Shown here piece after piece: positions 1-7,808 of a stretch of 12,422 bases of DNA; positions within the stretch are counted from its first letter, which is position 1; every line of letters begins with the position of its first letter. Source of the DNA: an uncultured Lachnospiraceae bacterium (lineage in GTDB: Bacteria; Bacillota; Clostridia; Lachnospirales; Lachnospiraceae). The notes under the pieces were generated by a model that saw only the letters and a list, made by a program, of their open reading frames with translations, did not search any database and was not told the DNA's origin. Where the stretch lies: the NCBI GenBank assembly GCA_934339365.1, contig CAKRHW010000026.1:1-12422 (forward strand), read 5' to 3'. The position numbers and the translations under genes are program-made.

Positions 1-251
1 CATACTTGAATATAAATTTTCTTTATTTTATCTATATAAATTACCTTCGTAGCAGAAAAATATCCTGACAGTAAAACAAATATATTAACACCTATTCTTG
101 ACCCCTGTGTCATTACTAAAGCAAAAATCCCATTTACTGTTAGAGGCATCTCCACCCCACCATGCAACACTGAGTGTCCTGCAACAATAAAAATCATACT
201 AATAATTCTGAGATATTCTAAATTTGATTCTCTTACTTTACTCGTCAACAT
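1..251 (-). CDS. Family-3 membrane acyltransferase, N-terminal part only (runs off the window)
   Basis: This is the first 83 codons of an integral-membrane acyltransferase of the OafA/WecH type (acyltransferase family 3). Such enzymes usually move acetyl or other acyl groups onto sugars of surface polysaccharides. The start is MLTSKVRESNLEYLRI, and the family pattern follows: arginine plus N/D-x-EYLRIIS at about residues 7-18, a first membrane helix carrying the conserved histidine in VAGHS (about residues 23-27), then GVNIFVLLSGYF at the second helix. The rest of the protein, about 250-300 residues in this family, lies beyond base 1. The ATG overlaps the last 7 bases of the upstream glycosyltransferase, so translation is probably coupled. 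A purine-rich AAAAGAGAG precedes it. The family is firm; the substrate and acyl group are unknown. It is the second acyltransferase of this family in the operon. Confidence 0.85.
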   Translation of the reverse strand, partial: MLTSKVRESNLEYLRIISMIFIVAGHSVLHGGVEMPLTVNGIFALVMTQGSRIGVNIFVLLSGYFSATKVIYIDKIKKIYIQV

Positions 252-1330
252 TGTACTCTCTTTTCTAATGATGTTTGAATTATTTTATCAACCTGCTCCG
301 CTGTATCTTGAATTGAATACCCTGCTTTTTTTAATTGTTCTTTTGTATCTAATCTTTCTTTCTCACAAGTTTCTAATATATGTTCTGCCCATACTTTTGT
401 ACTTTGATTCAAATCGACATACTCAATTAATCCTGTAATATTTGCATCACTAGATACGGCGTTTGATACCACACAAGACAAACCTGCTGCTTGTGCCTCT
501 ACTAAAGTAAATGGAAGTCCTTCAAATAATGATGGCATGACAAGACAATCTAGTGCCGAATACCATTTATTTGCGTCGTCACGAGGCCCTAATAGGACGA
601 TTCTATCTTCAAGATTGTATTCTTTAATTTTCTGTTCTACCTGAGGTCTAAGTTCTCCATCACCTACAAATACAAATTTTGCAGTTGCATTCAATTTAGA
701 TATTTCTTTCATAATTTCCACTGACATCTCTGGATTTTTTGGCAAGACTAATCGCCCTACACACCCTATTAAATATTCATCTTTTATCCCTATACTTTTT
801 CGACATTCTTCTCTAAACTGTTTATTAAATTCATATGTTTGCAAATTTATTCCATTTTTTATTACAGTAAATTTGCTTTTATCAAACATCCATTTTCCTG
901 CTTCTTCCGAGCAGGCCAATAAATTGGTTGCAATCTTTTCAATATTTTTCCGATTATATTTTTCAGTCAAATAATGAAACCATCTCTTTTTAAATTGCGT
1001 ATCTGTACTATGCGAATGTATAATTCTTACCGGTACCCCTGCTTTTTTTGCAAACTTTAAAATATCCACACTTACAATATCACAAGTGTTATAATATACC
1101 ACATCAAAATGATTTTCTTTAAAAAAACTATGCCAAAAAGCTACGTATTTTATGTAATTATGTCTATTCTTAGGCTTAATCCATTTTTTATCTTCTATAC
1201 ACATTTCTGGCCAATCATATACAACTTCAAACTCTTTTGAATGTAAATGTTCACACAGATTTATAATGTACGATTCAACCCCACCTTTGTTATTACTTAA
1301 TCCAACCATAAATATGCGAATTTTACTCAT
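245..1330 (-). CDS. EpsF-like glycosyltransferase, GT4 family (GT-B fold)
   Basis: A 361-residue retaining glycosyltransferase of family GT4. It is expected to add a sugar from a nucleotide donor to the lipid-linked repeat unit on the cytoplasmic face. The N-terminal acceptor domain begins MSKIRIFMVGL with a GGVESYI glycine loop (about 16-22). IIHSHS lies near 103-108. The C-terminal donor domain has GCVGRL (about 189-194), VGDGELR and the GT4 E-x7-E signature with E270 and E278 in SLFEGLPFTLVEAQAAG. The frame stays open upstream to a TTG at 1354, but the ATG at 1330 is preferred because it begins the protein at the family's usual point and overlaps the preceding gene by only 8 bases. It is clearly related to the GT4 at 3470-4573, sharing the HSHS block, the ACxxEAGxWMF block and VEAQAAGL. 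Donor and linkage cannot be read from sequence. Confidence 0.9.
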   Translation of the reverse strand: MSKIRIFMVGLSNNKGGVESYIINLCEHLHSKEFEVVYDWPEMCIEDKKWIKPKNRHNYIKYVAFWHSFFKENHFDVVYYNTCDIVSVDILKFAKKAGVPVRIIHSHSTDTQFKKRWFHYLTEKYNRKNIEKIATNLLACSEEAGKWMFDKSKFTVIKNGINLQTYEFNKQFREECRKSIGIKDEYLIGCVGRLVLPKNPEMSVEIMKEISKLNATAKFVFVGDGELRPQVEQKIKEYNLEDRIVLLGPRDDANKWYSALDCLVMPSLFEGLPFTLVEAQAAGLSCVVSNAVSSDANITGLIEYVDLNQSTKVWAEHILETCEKERLDTKEQLKKAGYSIQDTAEQVDKIIQTSLEKRVQC

Positions 1331-2018
1331 TTCTATGAAAAAACCCTTTCCCAAAAATACGATGAATTGGCTTCATCAGTTTACTTCTAATTATTGTTTT
1401 TTTATCCAACCAACTTTTTCCATACCAATGTATAGAATATGTATTCTCTGTTACAGTTAATATTCCTACTGGATCATCATATGGATTAAAATAATCCATT
1501 GGATAAATCACTGCTGAACCAATCTGTTGCTTAGTTCCATTTTGCTCTAGTCCCGCTTTCCTTAATGCTTCCGTATTAAGTATCGGGCAACCTTTCATTC
1601 CATGTTTCCCATCTAATAACACGTCATATTCCTTCAACATTTGAGCAACTATCGGATGATTTGCTTCCGCACCAAATCCTTCTCCTGTATTAACATACTT
1701 TGGTGTTTCAAAACCAAAAAATGCCCCAGCATCTAAAAGATCATCAAAAGAACGTATTACCTCTACATCTGTATCAAAGTATATTCCTCCATATTCCTGA
1801 ATAATCTTTAGTCGAAGATAATCTGTTAAAAACGCATATTTTTTTTCTTTGTAACACATTTCAGTATATGGATTCTGATTTACATTAAAATTTTCTTCGT
1901 TCCATTCGATTATTTCATAATCTGGGCAATATTTTTTCCAACTTGCAATACATTTCTTCGCTAATTTTGATTTTTCTCCATGCCCAAACCAACAATAATG
2001 TATTTTCTTTGGTATCAT
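1323..2018 (-). CDS. GT32-type glycosyltransferase with DxD motif (capsular polysaccharide synthesis)
   Basis: A 231-residue glycosyltransferase of the sugar-binding DxD class (GT32, OCH1-like), common in capsule and exopolysaccharide loci. It starts with the family signature MIPKKIHYCWFG. The core YLRLKIIQEYGGIYFDTDVE carries the metal- and nucleotide-sugar-binding D82-x-D84. FFGFE (about 100-104) and an acceptor-side segment follow. Length is normal for the bacterial family. The ATG at 2018 follows the stop of the broken acetyltransferase by 3 bases, with an AGAGGAAG ribosome binding site 9 bases upstream inside the end of that broken gene. It overlaps the next gene by 8 bases. No membrane segment or signal peptide is visible, so it should act at the inner face of the membrane. 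The transferred sugar is not known. Confidence 0.88.
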   Translation of the reverse strand: MIPKKIHYCWFGHGEKSKLAKKCIASWKKYCPDYEIIEWNEENFNVNQNPYTEMCYKEKKYAFLTDYLRLKIIQEYGGIYFDTDVEVIRSFDDLLDAGAFFGFETPKYVNTGEGFGAEANHPIVAQMLKEYDVLLDGKHGMKGCPILNTEALRKAGLEQNGTKQQIGSAVIYPMDYFNPYDDPVGILTVTENTYSIHWYGKSWLDKKTIIRSKLMKPIHRIFGKGFFHRNE

Positions 2019-2021
2019 TTA

Positions 2022-2575
2022 TCAATCTTCCTCTTTCTCTACGCAAAACGCAATATATCCTTGTGTTGCATTCTCTTTTTTGTGAATACTTGCCGGATTT
2101 CCTACTACTATAGAATGATCCGGCACATCAAAATTCACGAACGTATTTGGAGCTATCATTACATCATTACCCACATGGATATTTCCTACTATTGTAGAAT
2201 TTATACCTACGTATACTTTTTCTCCTATTATCGGACAGCCCTTTCGCTCTCCTCGATTTTCAGCTCCTATCGTACATCCTTTATGTAAATTTACATTTGC
2301 TCCAATTATTGCCCCCCAGCGACAGTAATTTCAAATGCATGCCCCAAATAAAGACCTTCGCCTATCTTTGCTTTTGGCGAAATTTCCAGTCCATATTTTT
2401 TCGCTTTTCTATGCAAATGTATCTTATCAACTATATTTCCTTTTTCACTAACTTAGCGCCACAATTTCATATACTCAATTTGATGAGAAATTCTCATTGT
2501 TACACATGATTTTATCCCATTCTTATACTTCTCTCCAGTCATACGATAATAATCTTTTTTCCATCTATCATTCAT
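2022..2575 (-). pseudogene. Broken serine-acetyltransferase-like (hexapeptide repeat) O-acetyltransferase
   Basis: The remains of a left-handed beta-helix acetyltransferase of the CysE/colanic-acid acetyltransferase type, which would use acetyl-CoA to acetylate a sugar. The start ATG at 2575 has an AGAGGG site formed by the end of the upstream gene. Reading gives MNDRWKKDYYRMTGEKYKNG and continues to residue 40, where a TAA (2453-2455) interrupts the frame. After it the same frame continues with KKYGLEISPKAKIGEGLYLG, then breaks at a run of six G (2312-2317 on the minus strand). One more G would restore GGAIIGANVNLHKG, the hexapeptide repeats, PIIGEKVYVG, the APNTFVNFDVP segment and the family's C-terminal VVGNPA and NATQGYI blocks, ending at TGA 2022-2024. 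No plausible restart lies between the stop and the repeats. Two independent lesions make a null allele likely. Sequencing error is the alternative. Confidence 0.85.
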
Positions 2576-2579
2576 AAGA

Positions 2580-3467
2580 TTACCCTCTTGCTTTATATTT
2601 TATATATACTGTAAGAAGTGCTCCAAACGGTATTGCTAATAATGTATACACTTTTTTCGGTGACTCTTTAATAAAATGACAATTATGAGCAATTAAACTA
2701 CTTGATACATAGTGCACACAATCTCGAAACATTCTCTTTCTTGACTCTGGATATTGCATACTAATTTTTCTCCAAAAAGCAAAACCTCTTGGATTTTTTA
2801 AATATTGCTTATACATTGTTCCCGACGATCCATCAGTTTGATATTCTACATTACAAAGTACCTCATTTAAAACAGCTAACTTATAATCATTATCAATCAA
2901 TCGATATTTATAGGCTAATGCAACATAATTTTCCCCTGCAAATACCGGATAAGGCGGATACCTATTAATAACATCTGTACGATATACTAATTTTTTATCT
3001 CCTTTTCCACCTTTAGCATAATATTCTACCAAAGTTGTTTCCCACATATCTTCTGGAAACTTACTTCCTATAATTTCCCCGGTATTCATATCTGCATCTA
3101 ATCCAATAATTCCTGCATATCCAAAGTCTTTTACTGCTTCCCATTTATTTAGGATTTTCTGAACAGCCTCCTCTGCCAAGCAATCATCAGAATCAATACA
3201 CATATTTAATTCTGTATCTATATTCTCATACGCAATATTATGTGCTGTATGCATACCACCATTTTCTTTATATATATATCGAATCTCAAATCCACACGAT
3301 TCGTTTTTCCACTGTTCTACTAACTCCGAAGTATTATCCGTAGAGCCATCATCAATAATAAGCCAAATAAACTCTTTACAATTCTGTTTTTTTAGACTCT
3401 CATATGTTCGACCAATTGTATGTGCACGATTGTATGCTGGAGTAAAAATCGTCAATATTGGTTTCAT
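2580..3467 (-). CDS. GT2 family glycosyltransferase (GT-A fold)
   Basis: A 295-residue inverting glycosyltransferase of family GT2. The N-terminal GT-A domain shows LTIFTPAYNRAHTIGRTYESL, the nucleotide-binding IDDGSTD (D39, D40) and the metal-binding IDSDD (D92, D94, D95), followed by VQKILNKW. The C-terminal part contains a WETTLVEYY-like acceptor region and an aromatic/basic tail ending in a hydrophobic stretch of about 20 residues (about 270-290, LLAIPFGALLTVYIKY). That stretch probably anchors or presses the enzyme against the membrane. The start ATG sits 2 bases after the stop of the upstream GT4 and has an AAAGGA site 8 bases before it. Two bases of spacing and the matching theme point to co-translation. 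It most resembles EpsE/WcaA-like enzymes. The sugar and acceptor are not readable from the sequence. Confidence 0.9.
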   Translation of the reverse strand: MKPILTIFTPAYNRAHTIGRTYESLKKQNCKEFIWLIIDDGSTDNTSELVEQWKNESCGFEIRYIYKENGGMHTAHNIAYENIDTELNMCIDSDDCLAEEAVQKILNKWEAVKDFGYAGIIGLDADMNTGEIIGSKFPEDMWETTLVEYYAKGGKGDKKLVYRTDVINRYPPYPVFAGENYVALAYKYRLIDNDYKLAVLNEVLCNVEYQTDGSSGTMYKQYLKNPRGFAFWRKISMQYPESRKRMFRDCVHYVSSSLIAHNCHFIKESPKKVYTLLAIPFGALLTVYIKYKARG

Positions 3468-3469
3468 AC

Positions 3470-4573
3470 TTAATTCCTTTCACCCAAATTTTCATATTTC
3501 TTTATATAGAAGTTTTCTAATTGTTTTGCATTTTGTTCAATATCATAACCTGAATTCTTGATTTCTTGATATGTGTTTTTTCTTTCCTTACCCTTAACTG
3601 ATAATATTTGACTTGCCCATGTTCTTGCTGATTCTGACAAAGCGATATAATAAACTGAGTCCGTAATTTTACATGCTTCTGGAACTTTTTCAGAAAGGAA
3701 ACAAGGAAGTCCTGCTGCCTGTGCCTCAACTGCCGCCACCCCTAACCCTTCATAATTAGACGGCATCACAAAAACATCCATAGCTTGCAATAAATTCTGA
3801 ACATCTGATCTAACTCCAGTCATTATTACATGCTCTGCTAATCCCAATTCATGCATTTTTGCCTCAATATCTTTTCTTAGCTCACCATCTCCTACTAAAA
3901 GTAATTTTGCTGATGGATCCATTTTTAAAACTTCATCAAAAATATCCAATAAAAAATGATGATTTTTCGCCCAAGAAAATCTAGCGGTTAATCCTAATGT
4001 AAATGCATTTCCTAAATTTAATTCCTTACGCATAACATCTCTTTTCCCTGCATCAAAAGTATAGACCTTTGCTGAAATTGCATTATTGATAATTTTATAT
4101 TTTGCTCCACCAAACATCCAATCTCCAGCCTCTTTTCCGCATGCAAATAAGTCTGTTGCATACTTAGGAATCCAACGTTTGTACCACAATTTGATAAGAT
4201 ACTTTAAATTTTTGTCCTGACTTGATGAATGACTATGTGCAATCCTTACTGGGATATTACACTGTTTGGCTCTCTTTAATATTACTGAACTTAAACAATC
4301 CTGATGGACATGAATAATTTTATATTCTGGATGTTTCTTCAAAAATTCTAGTAATTCCTTTTTATAAGATACACTAAAAGGGTTCAATCTTGAAATATGA
4401 TATATTTTTCCTCCTAACGAAAGGATCTCATCGTCATATTCATGCTTTTCAATTCGATGTGTTAAAAAATCAAATTGGAATTGGCTTCGATCCAATGCTC
4501 GATAATAATTCATTAACATTGTTTCCAAGCCACCTCTGCCCATATAAGTTACTACATGTAATATTCTAATCAT
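3470..4573 (-). CDS. EpsF-like glycosyltransferase, GT4 family (GT-B fold)
   Basis: A 367-residue GT4 glycosyltransferase resembling Bacillus EpsF. It opens MIRILHVVTYMGRGGLETML with the GGLE glycine loop of the acceptor domain and a characteristic second block, FDFLTHR (about 34-40). RIAHSHSSS (about 110-118) follows, then DLFACGKEAGDWMFG (about 141-155). The donor domain has LTARFSWAKN (about 195-204), VGDGELR and the E-x7-E pair E275/E283 in NYEGLGVAAVEAQAAGLP. The start is an ATG with AAAGGA about 7 bases upstream, following an 85-base gap that is the longest between intact genes here. The stop is 2 bases before the GT2 gene. It is paralogous to the GT4 at 245-1330. Expected to be cytoplasmic or membrane-associated and to extend the lipid-linked repeat unit. 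Specificity is unknown. Confidence 0.92.
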   Translation of the reverse strand: MIRILHVVTYMGRGGLETMLMNYYRALDRSQFQFDFLTHRIEKHEYDDEILSLGGKIYHISRLNPFSVSYKKELLEFLKKHPEYKIIHVHQDCLSSVILKRAKQCNIPVRIAHSHSSSQDKNLKYLIKLWYKRWIPKYATDLFACGKEAGDWMFGGAKYKIINNAISAKVYTFDAGKRDVMRKELNLGNAFTLGLTARFSWAKNHHFLLDIFDEVLKMDPSAKLLLVGDGELRKDIEAKMHELGLAEHVIMTGVRSDVQNLLQAMDVFVMPSNYEGLGVAAVEAQAAGLPCFLSEKVPEACKITDSVYYIALSESARTWASQILSVKGKERKNTYQEIKNSGYDIEQNAKQLENFYIKKYENLGERN

Positions 4574-4600
4574 TTTTCTTTCCTTTTTTTATTGTACGCA

Positions 4601-4630
4601 CAACAAATTTTTTAATTTTTACTTTTGTTG
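4601..4630. repeat. Short inverted repeat in the 85-base gap between polymerase and glycosyltransferase genes
   Basis: The gap 4574-4658 is very AT-rich. It contains CAACAAA (4601-4607) and its exact complement TTTGTTG (4624-4630), separated by 16 bases made almost wholly of A and T. On the transcribed strand this could form a weak 7-bp stem. It lacks a GC-rich stem and a following T-run typical of a factor-independent terminator, so it is more likely an incidental or weak processing structure. Nothing else recognisable lies in the gap except the AAAGGA ribosome binding site of the next gene. Confidence 0.25.
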
Positions 4631-4658
4631 AATAATTTATAAGTTACACATGTTCTAA

Positions 4659-5756
4659 TCAAATTCTTCCATATGCAAAATGCATCAGATAGTAATAATA
4701 CATAATGTACATAATAATCATAACCACTTTTAATATCTTAGCTGTTCTTTCTTCAAAAATATTGTCTAATTCATATGGTAATAATACATAATTAAATAAG
4801 CTTGTATATATTGACAATCTTCCTATCATAACCCCACTGGTCATCATGCCAATCACACTTAACGCCATTGTAATAATAGACATGTTGACTGTAATATTAA
4901 CTATCGTATCATTTTTATTTTCTATATATCTTTTTCCTAATAATGATAATAAAGCAGGCAAAGAATAGACTAATACACGAATAGGATTAGTTCCTGTTTG
5001 ATTAACCATTTCCGAAATATTTGCAGCATATACTGTATCTTCCATCGCTACATTCAAAAAATTAGTAAACTGACTAGACGCAATCAAAGCCACTAAAGCA
5101 ATCCCTAATGTAGCTATTGTTTTTTTATTCCAAGGCTTTCCTTGTACAATAAAAATAATAGGTAACATTATGATTGCAGTTTGATGTATAGTTGACGCTA
5201 ATAATATAACTAATATACATCGTATATATTTTTTTTCAACGATCCATGGAATTGCAAAATATATAATACAAACTGCAAGAAATTGACGCATTCCATTCAT
5301 CATCCAGCCCATGTACTCTCCAGACAATATAAACAATGCTATAGATAACACATAATTTTCAGAGTATTTTTGATAGAATTTTATCAAGCTCAACCCCTGA
5401 ACTATTGCTATTATCAATAAAAAAGGTCTATACCCTTCTCCAAATATTTGTTTTATCACTCCAGAAAAGAAATAGAAGCCCCAATCTTTTTCAAGCCCCC
5501 CGAGATATGTCAATAACTGATGCATATTTTCTGGTAGTGATTTATATAGTGCAATATATGCATTCGTATCTGCATATCCAGTTCCATCTCGAAATCCGGC
5601 CCATATAATAATCGGCAAAAAAACAAACAATGCAAAACCCATTGAATATCTAACTACCTTTTTATCTTCTACAAATTCAATTTTTTTAAATTGAATTTGC
5701 GTAGAAAGGACTCCCATTACCCCCATCCATATTATAATTAATATTTCTTTACTCAT
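4659..5756 (-). CDS. EpsG-family polysaccharide polymerase (Wzy-like membrane protein)
   Basis: A 365-residue, highly hydrophobic protein with about 10 predicted membrane helices. It matches the EpsG family of Gram-positive exopolysaccharide polymerases, which join lipid-linked repeat units at the outer face of the membrane. Family marks are FRDGTGYADTNAYIALY after the second helix (about 55-71), GMRQFLA (about 155-161), and the histidine-bearing STIHQTA (about 188-194). These correspond to the arginine and histidine blocks conserved in EpsG/Wzy-like proteins. The ATG overlaps the TGA of the upstream GT4 as ATGA (4 bases), a standard coupled start, with AGGG 8 bases upstream. Its presence marks this as a Wzy-dependent-type pathway, although no flippase gene is in the window. 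Sequence conservation in such polymerases is low, so the linkage formed cannot be predicted. Confidence 0.88.
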   Translation of the reverse strand: MSKEILIIIWMGVMGVLSTQIQFKKIEFVEDKKVVRYSMGFALFVFLPIIIWAGFRDGTGYADTNAYIALYKSLPENMHQLLTYLGGLEKDWGFYFFSGVIKQIFGEGYRPFLLIIAIVQGLSLIKFYQKYSENYVLSIALFILSGEYMGWMMNGMRQFLAVCIIYFAIPWIVEKKYIRCILVILLASTIHQTAIIMLPIIFIVQGKPWNKKTIATLGIALVALIASSQFTNFLNVAMEDTVYAANISEMVNQTGTNPIRVLVYSLPALLSLLGKRYIENKNDTIVNITVNMSIITMALSVIGMMTSGVMIGRLSIYTSLFNYVLLPYELDNIFEERTAKILKVVMIIMYIMYYYYLMHFAYGRI

Positions 5757-6880
5757 TTCATCAACCCTACAATCAGTTTTAAAACCTCTTTCTTCACTTC
5801 ATTTATACAATATGGTTTTACAGCTTCTTTATTATATTGCCCCATTTTCGTTCGTGTCTCCGAGTTCTTCAACAGAGTATTAATTCTATCTGCAAAACCT
5901 TCTGCATCTTCCGGTTTGCACATATATCCTGTTTTTCCTTCTTTCATTATATCTTCTAATCCTCTGATTTTAGAAGTAACCAATGGTAAACCACAATACA
6001 TAGCTTCCAAAGATGATACTGGAAGTCCCTCTCTGTATGAAGGCATTACATAAATATCTGATTGAATACAAATATCTACAACATCTTTTCTATATCCAAG
6101 AAAATGTACATATTTCTCTATCCCCAACTGAATCGCTAAATCCCTCAGTTCCTTTTCCTGGTCTCCTTTTCCGCATAAGATATAATGAAGTTGCTTATTA
6201 TTAATTTTCTTTATTGCCTGAATAATTACTTTCTGATTTTTATTCTTATTTAGTTCTCCAATAGACAACACCAGAATCTCATTTTCTGATAATTTCAATT
6301 CCTGCCTAATGTTAGTAGATGTTTTACTAATTGTTAAACGCTCAGTATTAATCCCTACTCCATGAATGTATCTTACTTTTTGGACATTAAATTTCCTTGC
6401 TCTTTGATAATCCTCACAATTTACCGTACAAATCATGTCACATTTTGATGCCATTATTTTTTCAATAGGATAATAGATTAACCAGTTTAACAATGGAGCA
6501 CCATTATAGAAGTGGAAACCATGTACCACATATAATACTTTTGTTCCTTTCTTTCTAGCCTTTTGAGCAGCCAGTCTTGTTACTACACCCATTACTGGTT
6601 CATTTGTCCAGATAACATCATAATGGTTTTCACAAATAATTTTTTTCATGTCACGATATCCATTCATATTATCCACACACACCGGACTTCGATGCAAACG
6701 CACCGTATAAATTTCTTTTGTAGAAGCTTTCAGTTTTTCTTTTACCTCTTGCATACGTCCACCTACATTAGAACACGCAATACTAACTTCATATCCGTTT
6801 TCAGATAAATTTATTATATGTGGCACTAGAAATTGAATCATCATCAAATCTGTAGATGTTACAAGAATTTTCTTACTCAT
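5753..6880 (-). CDS. GT4 glycosyltransferase of the EpsD/CapM type
   Basis: A 375-residue GT-B fold glycosyltransferase. The N-terminal domain starts SKKILVTSTDLMMIQFLVPH and contains the block VVHGFHFYNGAPLLNWLIYYPIE (about 118-140), a hallmark of the EpsD/CapM-like branch, plus IHGVGINTERL near 172-182. The C-terminal donor domain has LSIGELNKNKNQ (about 205-216), CGKGD, LGYRKDV and the E-x7-E residues E284 and E292 in REGLPVSSLEAMYCGLP. The branch often adds an early sugar of the repeat unit after the initiating transferase, which would fit its position as the first glycosyltransferase gene transcribed after the initiating enzyme. That role is inference. The start ATG has AGGAG 7 bases upstream and overlaps the transketolase C-subunit gene by 8 bases. 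It overlaps the polymerase gene by 4 bases. Confidence 0.92.
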   Translation of the reverse strand: MSKKILVTSTDLMMIQFLVPHIINLSENGYEVSIACSNVGGRMQEVKEKLKASTKEIYTVRLHRSPVCVDNMNGYRDMKKIICENHYDVIWTNEPVMGVVTRLAAQKARKKGTKVLYVVHGFHFYNGAPLLNWLIYYPIEKIMASKCDMICTVNCEDYQRARKFNVQKVRYIHGVGINTERLTISKTSTNIRQELKLSENEILVLSIGELNKNKNQKVIIQAIKKINNKQLHYILCGKGDQEKELRDLAIQLGIEKYVHFLGYRKDVVDICIQSDIYVMPSYREGLPVSSLEAMYCGLPLVTSKIRGLEDIMKEGKTGYMCKPEDAEGFADRINTLLKNSETRTKMGQYNKEAVKPYCINEVKKEVLKLIVGLMK

Positions 6881-7796
6881 TTATTATCTCCTGAATCTTT
6901 TCAGCTATAGATTTTGCATCCATTCCATACTGTGCCCTTAAATACTTCTGATTTCCCACTTTCACCGAATATTCGTCATTCAATCCAATTCTAAGAAGAA
7001 ATGCTTTTTTCTCACGCATTTCTGCCATTACTTCTGCAACAGCCGAACCAAATCCTCCCACGATATTATGTTCTTCACATGTCACAATCAAATCAAATTC
7101 TTTTGCACACTTTTGAATTACATTCACATCAAGTGGCTTTACTGTTGGAAATGTATAAACTGCCGGACTATATCCCTTTTGTTGCAAAATATCATAAGAC
7201 TCTTGAACTTCTTCAAATATAGCACCTGTAGAAAAAATTACTACTTTTTTTCCTTCTTTCACTTTAATTGCTTTTCCAATTTGAAAATAATCAATTTTAT
7301 CGTGAATTCGTTTTTCACCTCCTCGCCCCAGTCTCAAATAAGCAGTTCCTGAATAAGCAGCTAATGCTTTTGTGCACTCTTCTGCCTCTACTAAATCTGC
7401 AGGTGCCATTACAACTACATCCGGTAAAGACCTCATAATAGCAATATCTTCAGTTGCATGATGGCTCATTCCTAAAGAGCCATATACAAATCCCCCGCCT
7501 ACACAAACTATTTTTACATTCGCATGATGATAAGCACAGTCATTTCTAATCTGTTCTAAACATCTCAACGTTGGAAAATTACCAATAGAATAGGTAAACA
7601 CATTTTTCCCTTCTAACGCCATTCCTGCCGCTACACTAGTCATATTTTGTTCTGCAATTCCCGCATTAGTAAATTGGTCTGGCACAGTTTCATAATATGG
7701 TTTTAATACTCCAAACCCTAAGTCACCTGTAATTAATTCGATTTTTTTATCAACTTTTGCTAATTGGACTAATGTTCTTACAAACGTATCTCTCAT
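6873..7796 (-). CDS. Transketolase-like C-terminal subunit (pyrimidine-binding and C-terminal domains)
   Basis: A 307-residue protein corresponding to the second half of transketolase or DXP synthase. It should pair with the 7809-8816 product to make a thiamine-diphosphate (ThDP) enzyme that moves a two-carbon ketol unit. The pyrimidine-binding domain carries NAGIAEQNM with E49, the glutamate that activates the ThDP aminopyrimidine ring. GMSHHATEDIAIMRSLPD (about 109-126) supplies active-site histidines. YLRLGRGG and the transketolase C-terminal domain (VVIFSTGAIFEEV, CEEHNIVGGFGS) follow. The length is typical for a split C-subunit. The ATG has AAGGAG 8 bases upstream, partly formed by the end of the N-subunit gene 12 bases away. 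Its place inside a polysaccharide operon suggests a role in making a sugar precursor rather than central pentose metabolism. The real substrate is unknown. Confidence 0.93.
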   Translation of the reverse strand: MRDTFVRTLVQLAKVDKKIELITGDLGFGVLKPYYETVPDQFTNAGIAEQNMTSVAAGMALEGKNVFTYSIGNFPTLRCLEQIRNDCAYHHANVKIVCVGGGFVYGSLGMSHHATEDIAIMRSLPDVVVMAPADLVEAEECTKALAAYSGTAYLRLGRGGEKRIHDKIDYFQIGKAIKVKEGKKVVIFSTGAIFEEVQESYDILQQKGYSPAVYTFPTVKPLDVNVIQKCAKEFDLIVTCEEHNIVGGFGSAVAEVMAEMREKKAFLLRIGLNDEYSVKVGNQKYLRAQYGMDAKSIAEKIQEIINE

Positions 7797-7808
7797 TATT
7801 TTTTCTCC

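Noticed and set aside
1266..1460. Plus-strand reading frames here and elsewhere (for example 1980-2288, 8222-8632, 11690-11929).
   Set aside because: They lie opposite well-supported minus-strand genes, have no ribosome binding sites or recognisable domains, and their composition is that of a complement of coding sequence.
2022..2575. Programmed frameshift or readthrough making a functional acetyltransferase.
   Set aside because: It would need both stop readthrough at codon 40 and a frame change at the G run, and there is no slippery heptamer or obvious restart codon before the repeats.
3517..3729. A second minus-strand frame of 70 codons inside the GT4 gene.
   Set aside because: It overlaps a full-length GT4 with intact motifs and shows no family resemblance. 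It is a frame shadow.
4574..4658. Possible internal promoter or terminator in the 85-base AT-rich gap.
   Set aside because: TACAAT and TATAAA-like strings occur, but none has a matching -35 at 16-18 bases. The inverted repeat has a 7-bp AT-rich stem with no following T-run, so neither call is supported.
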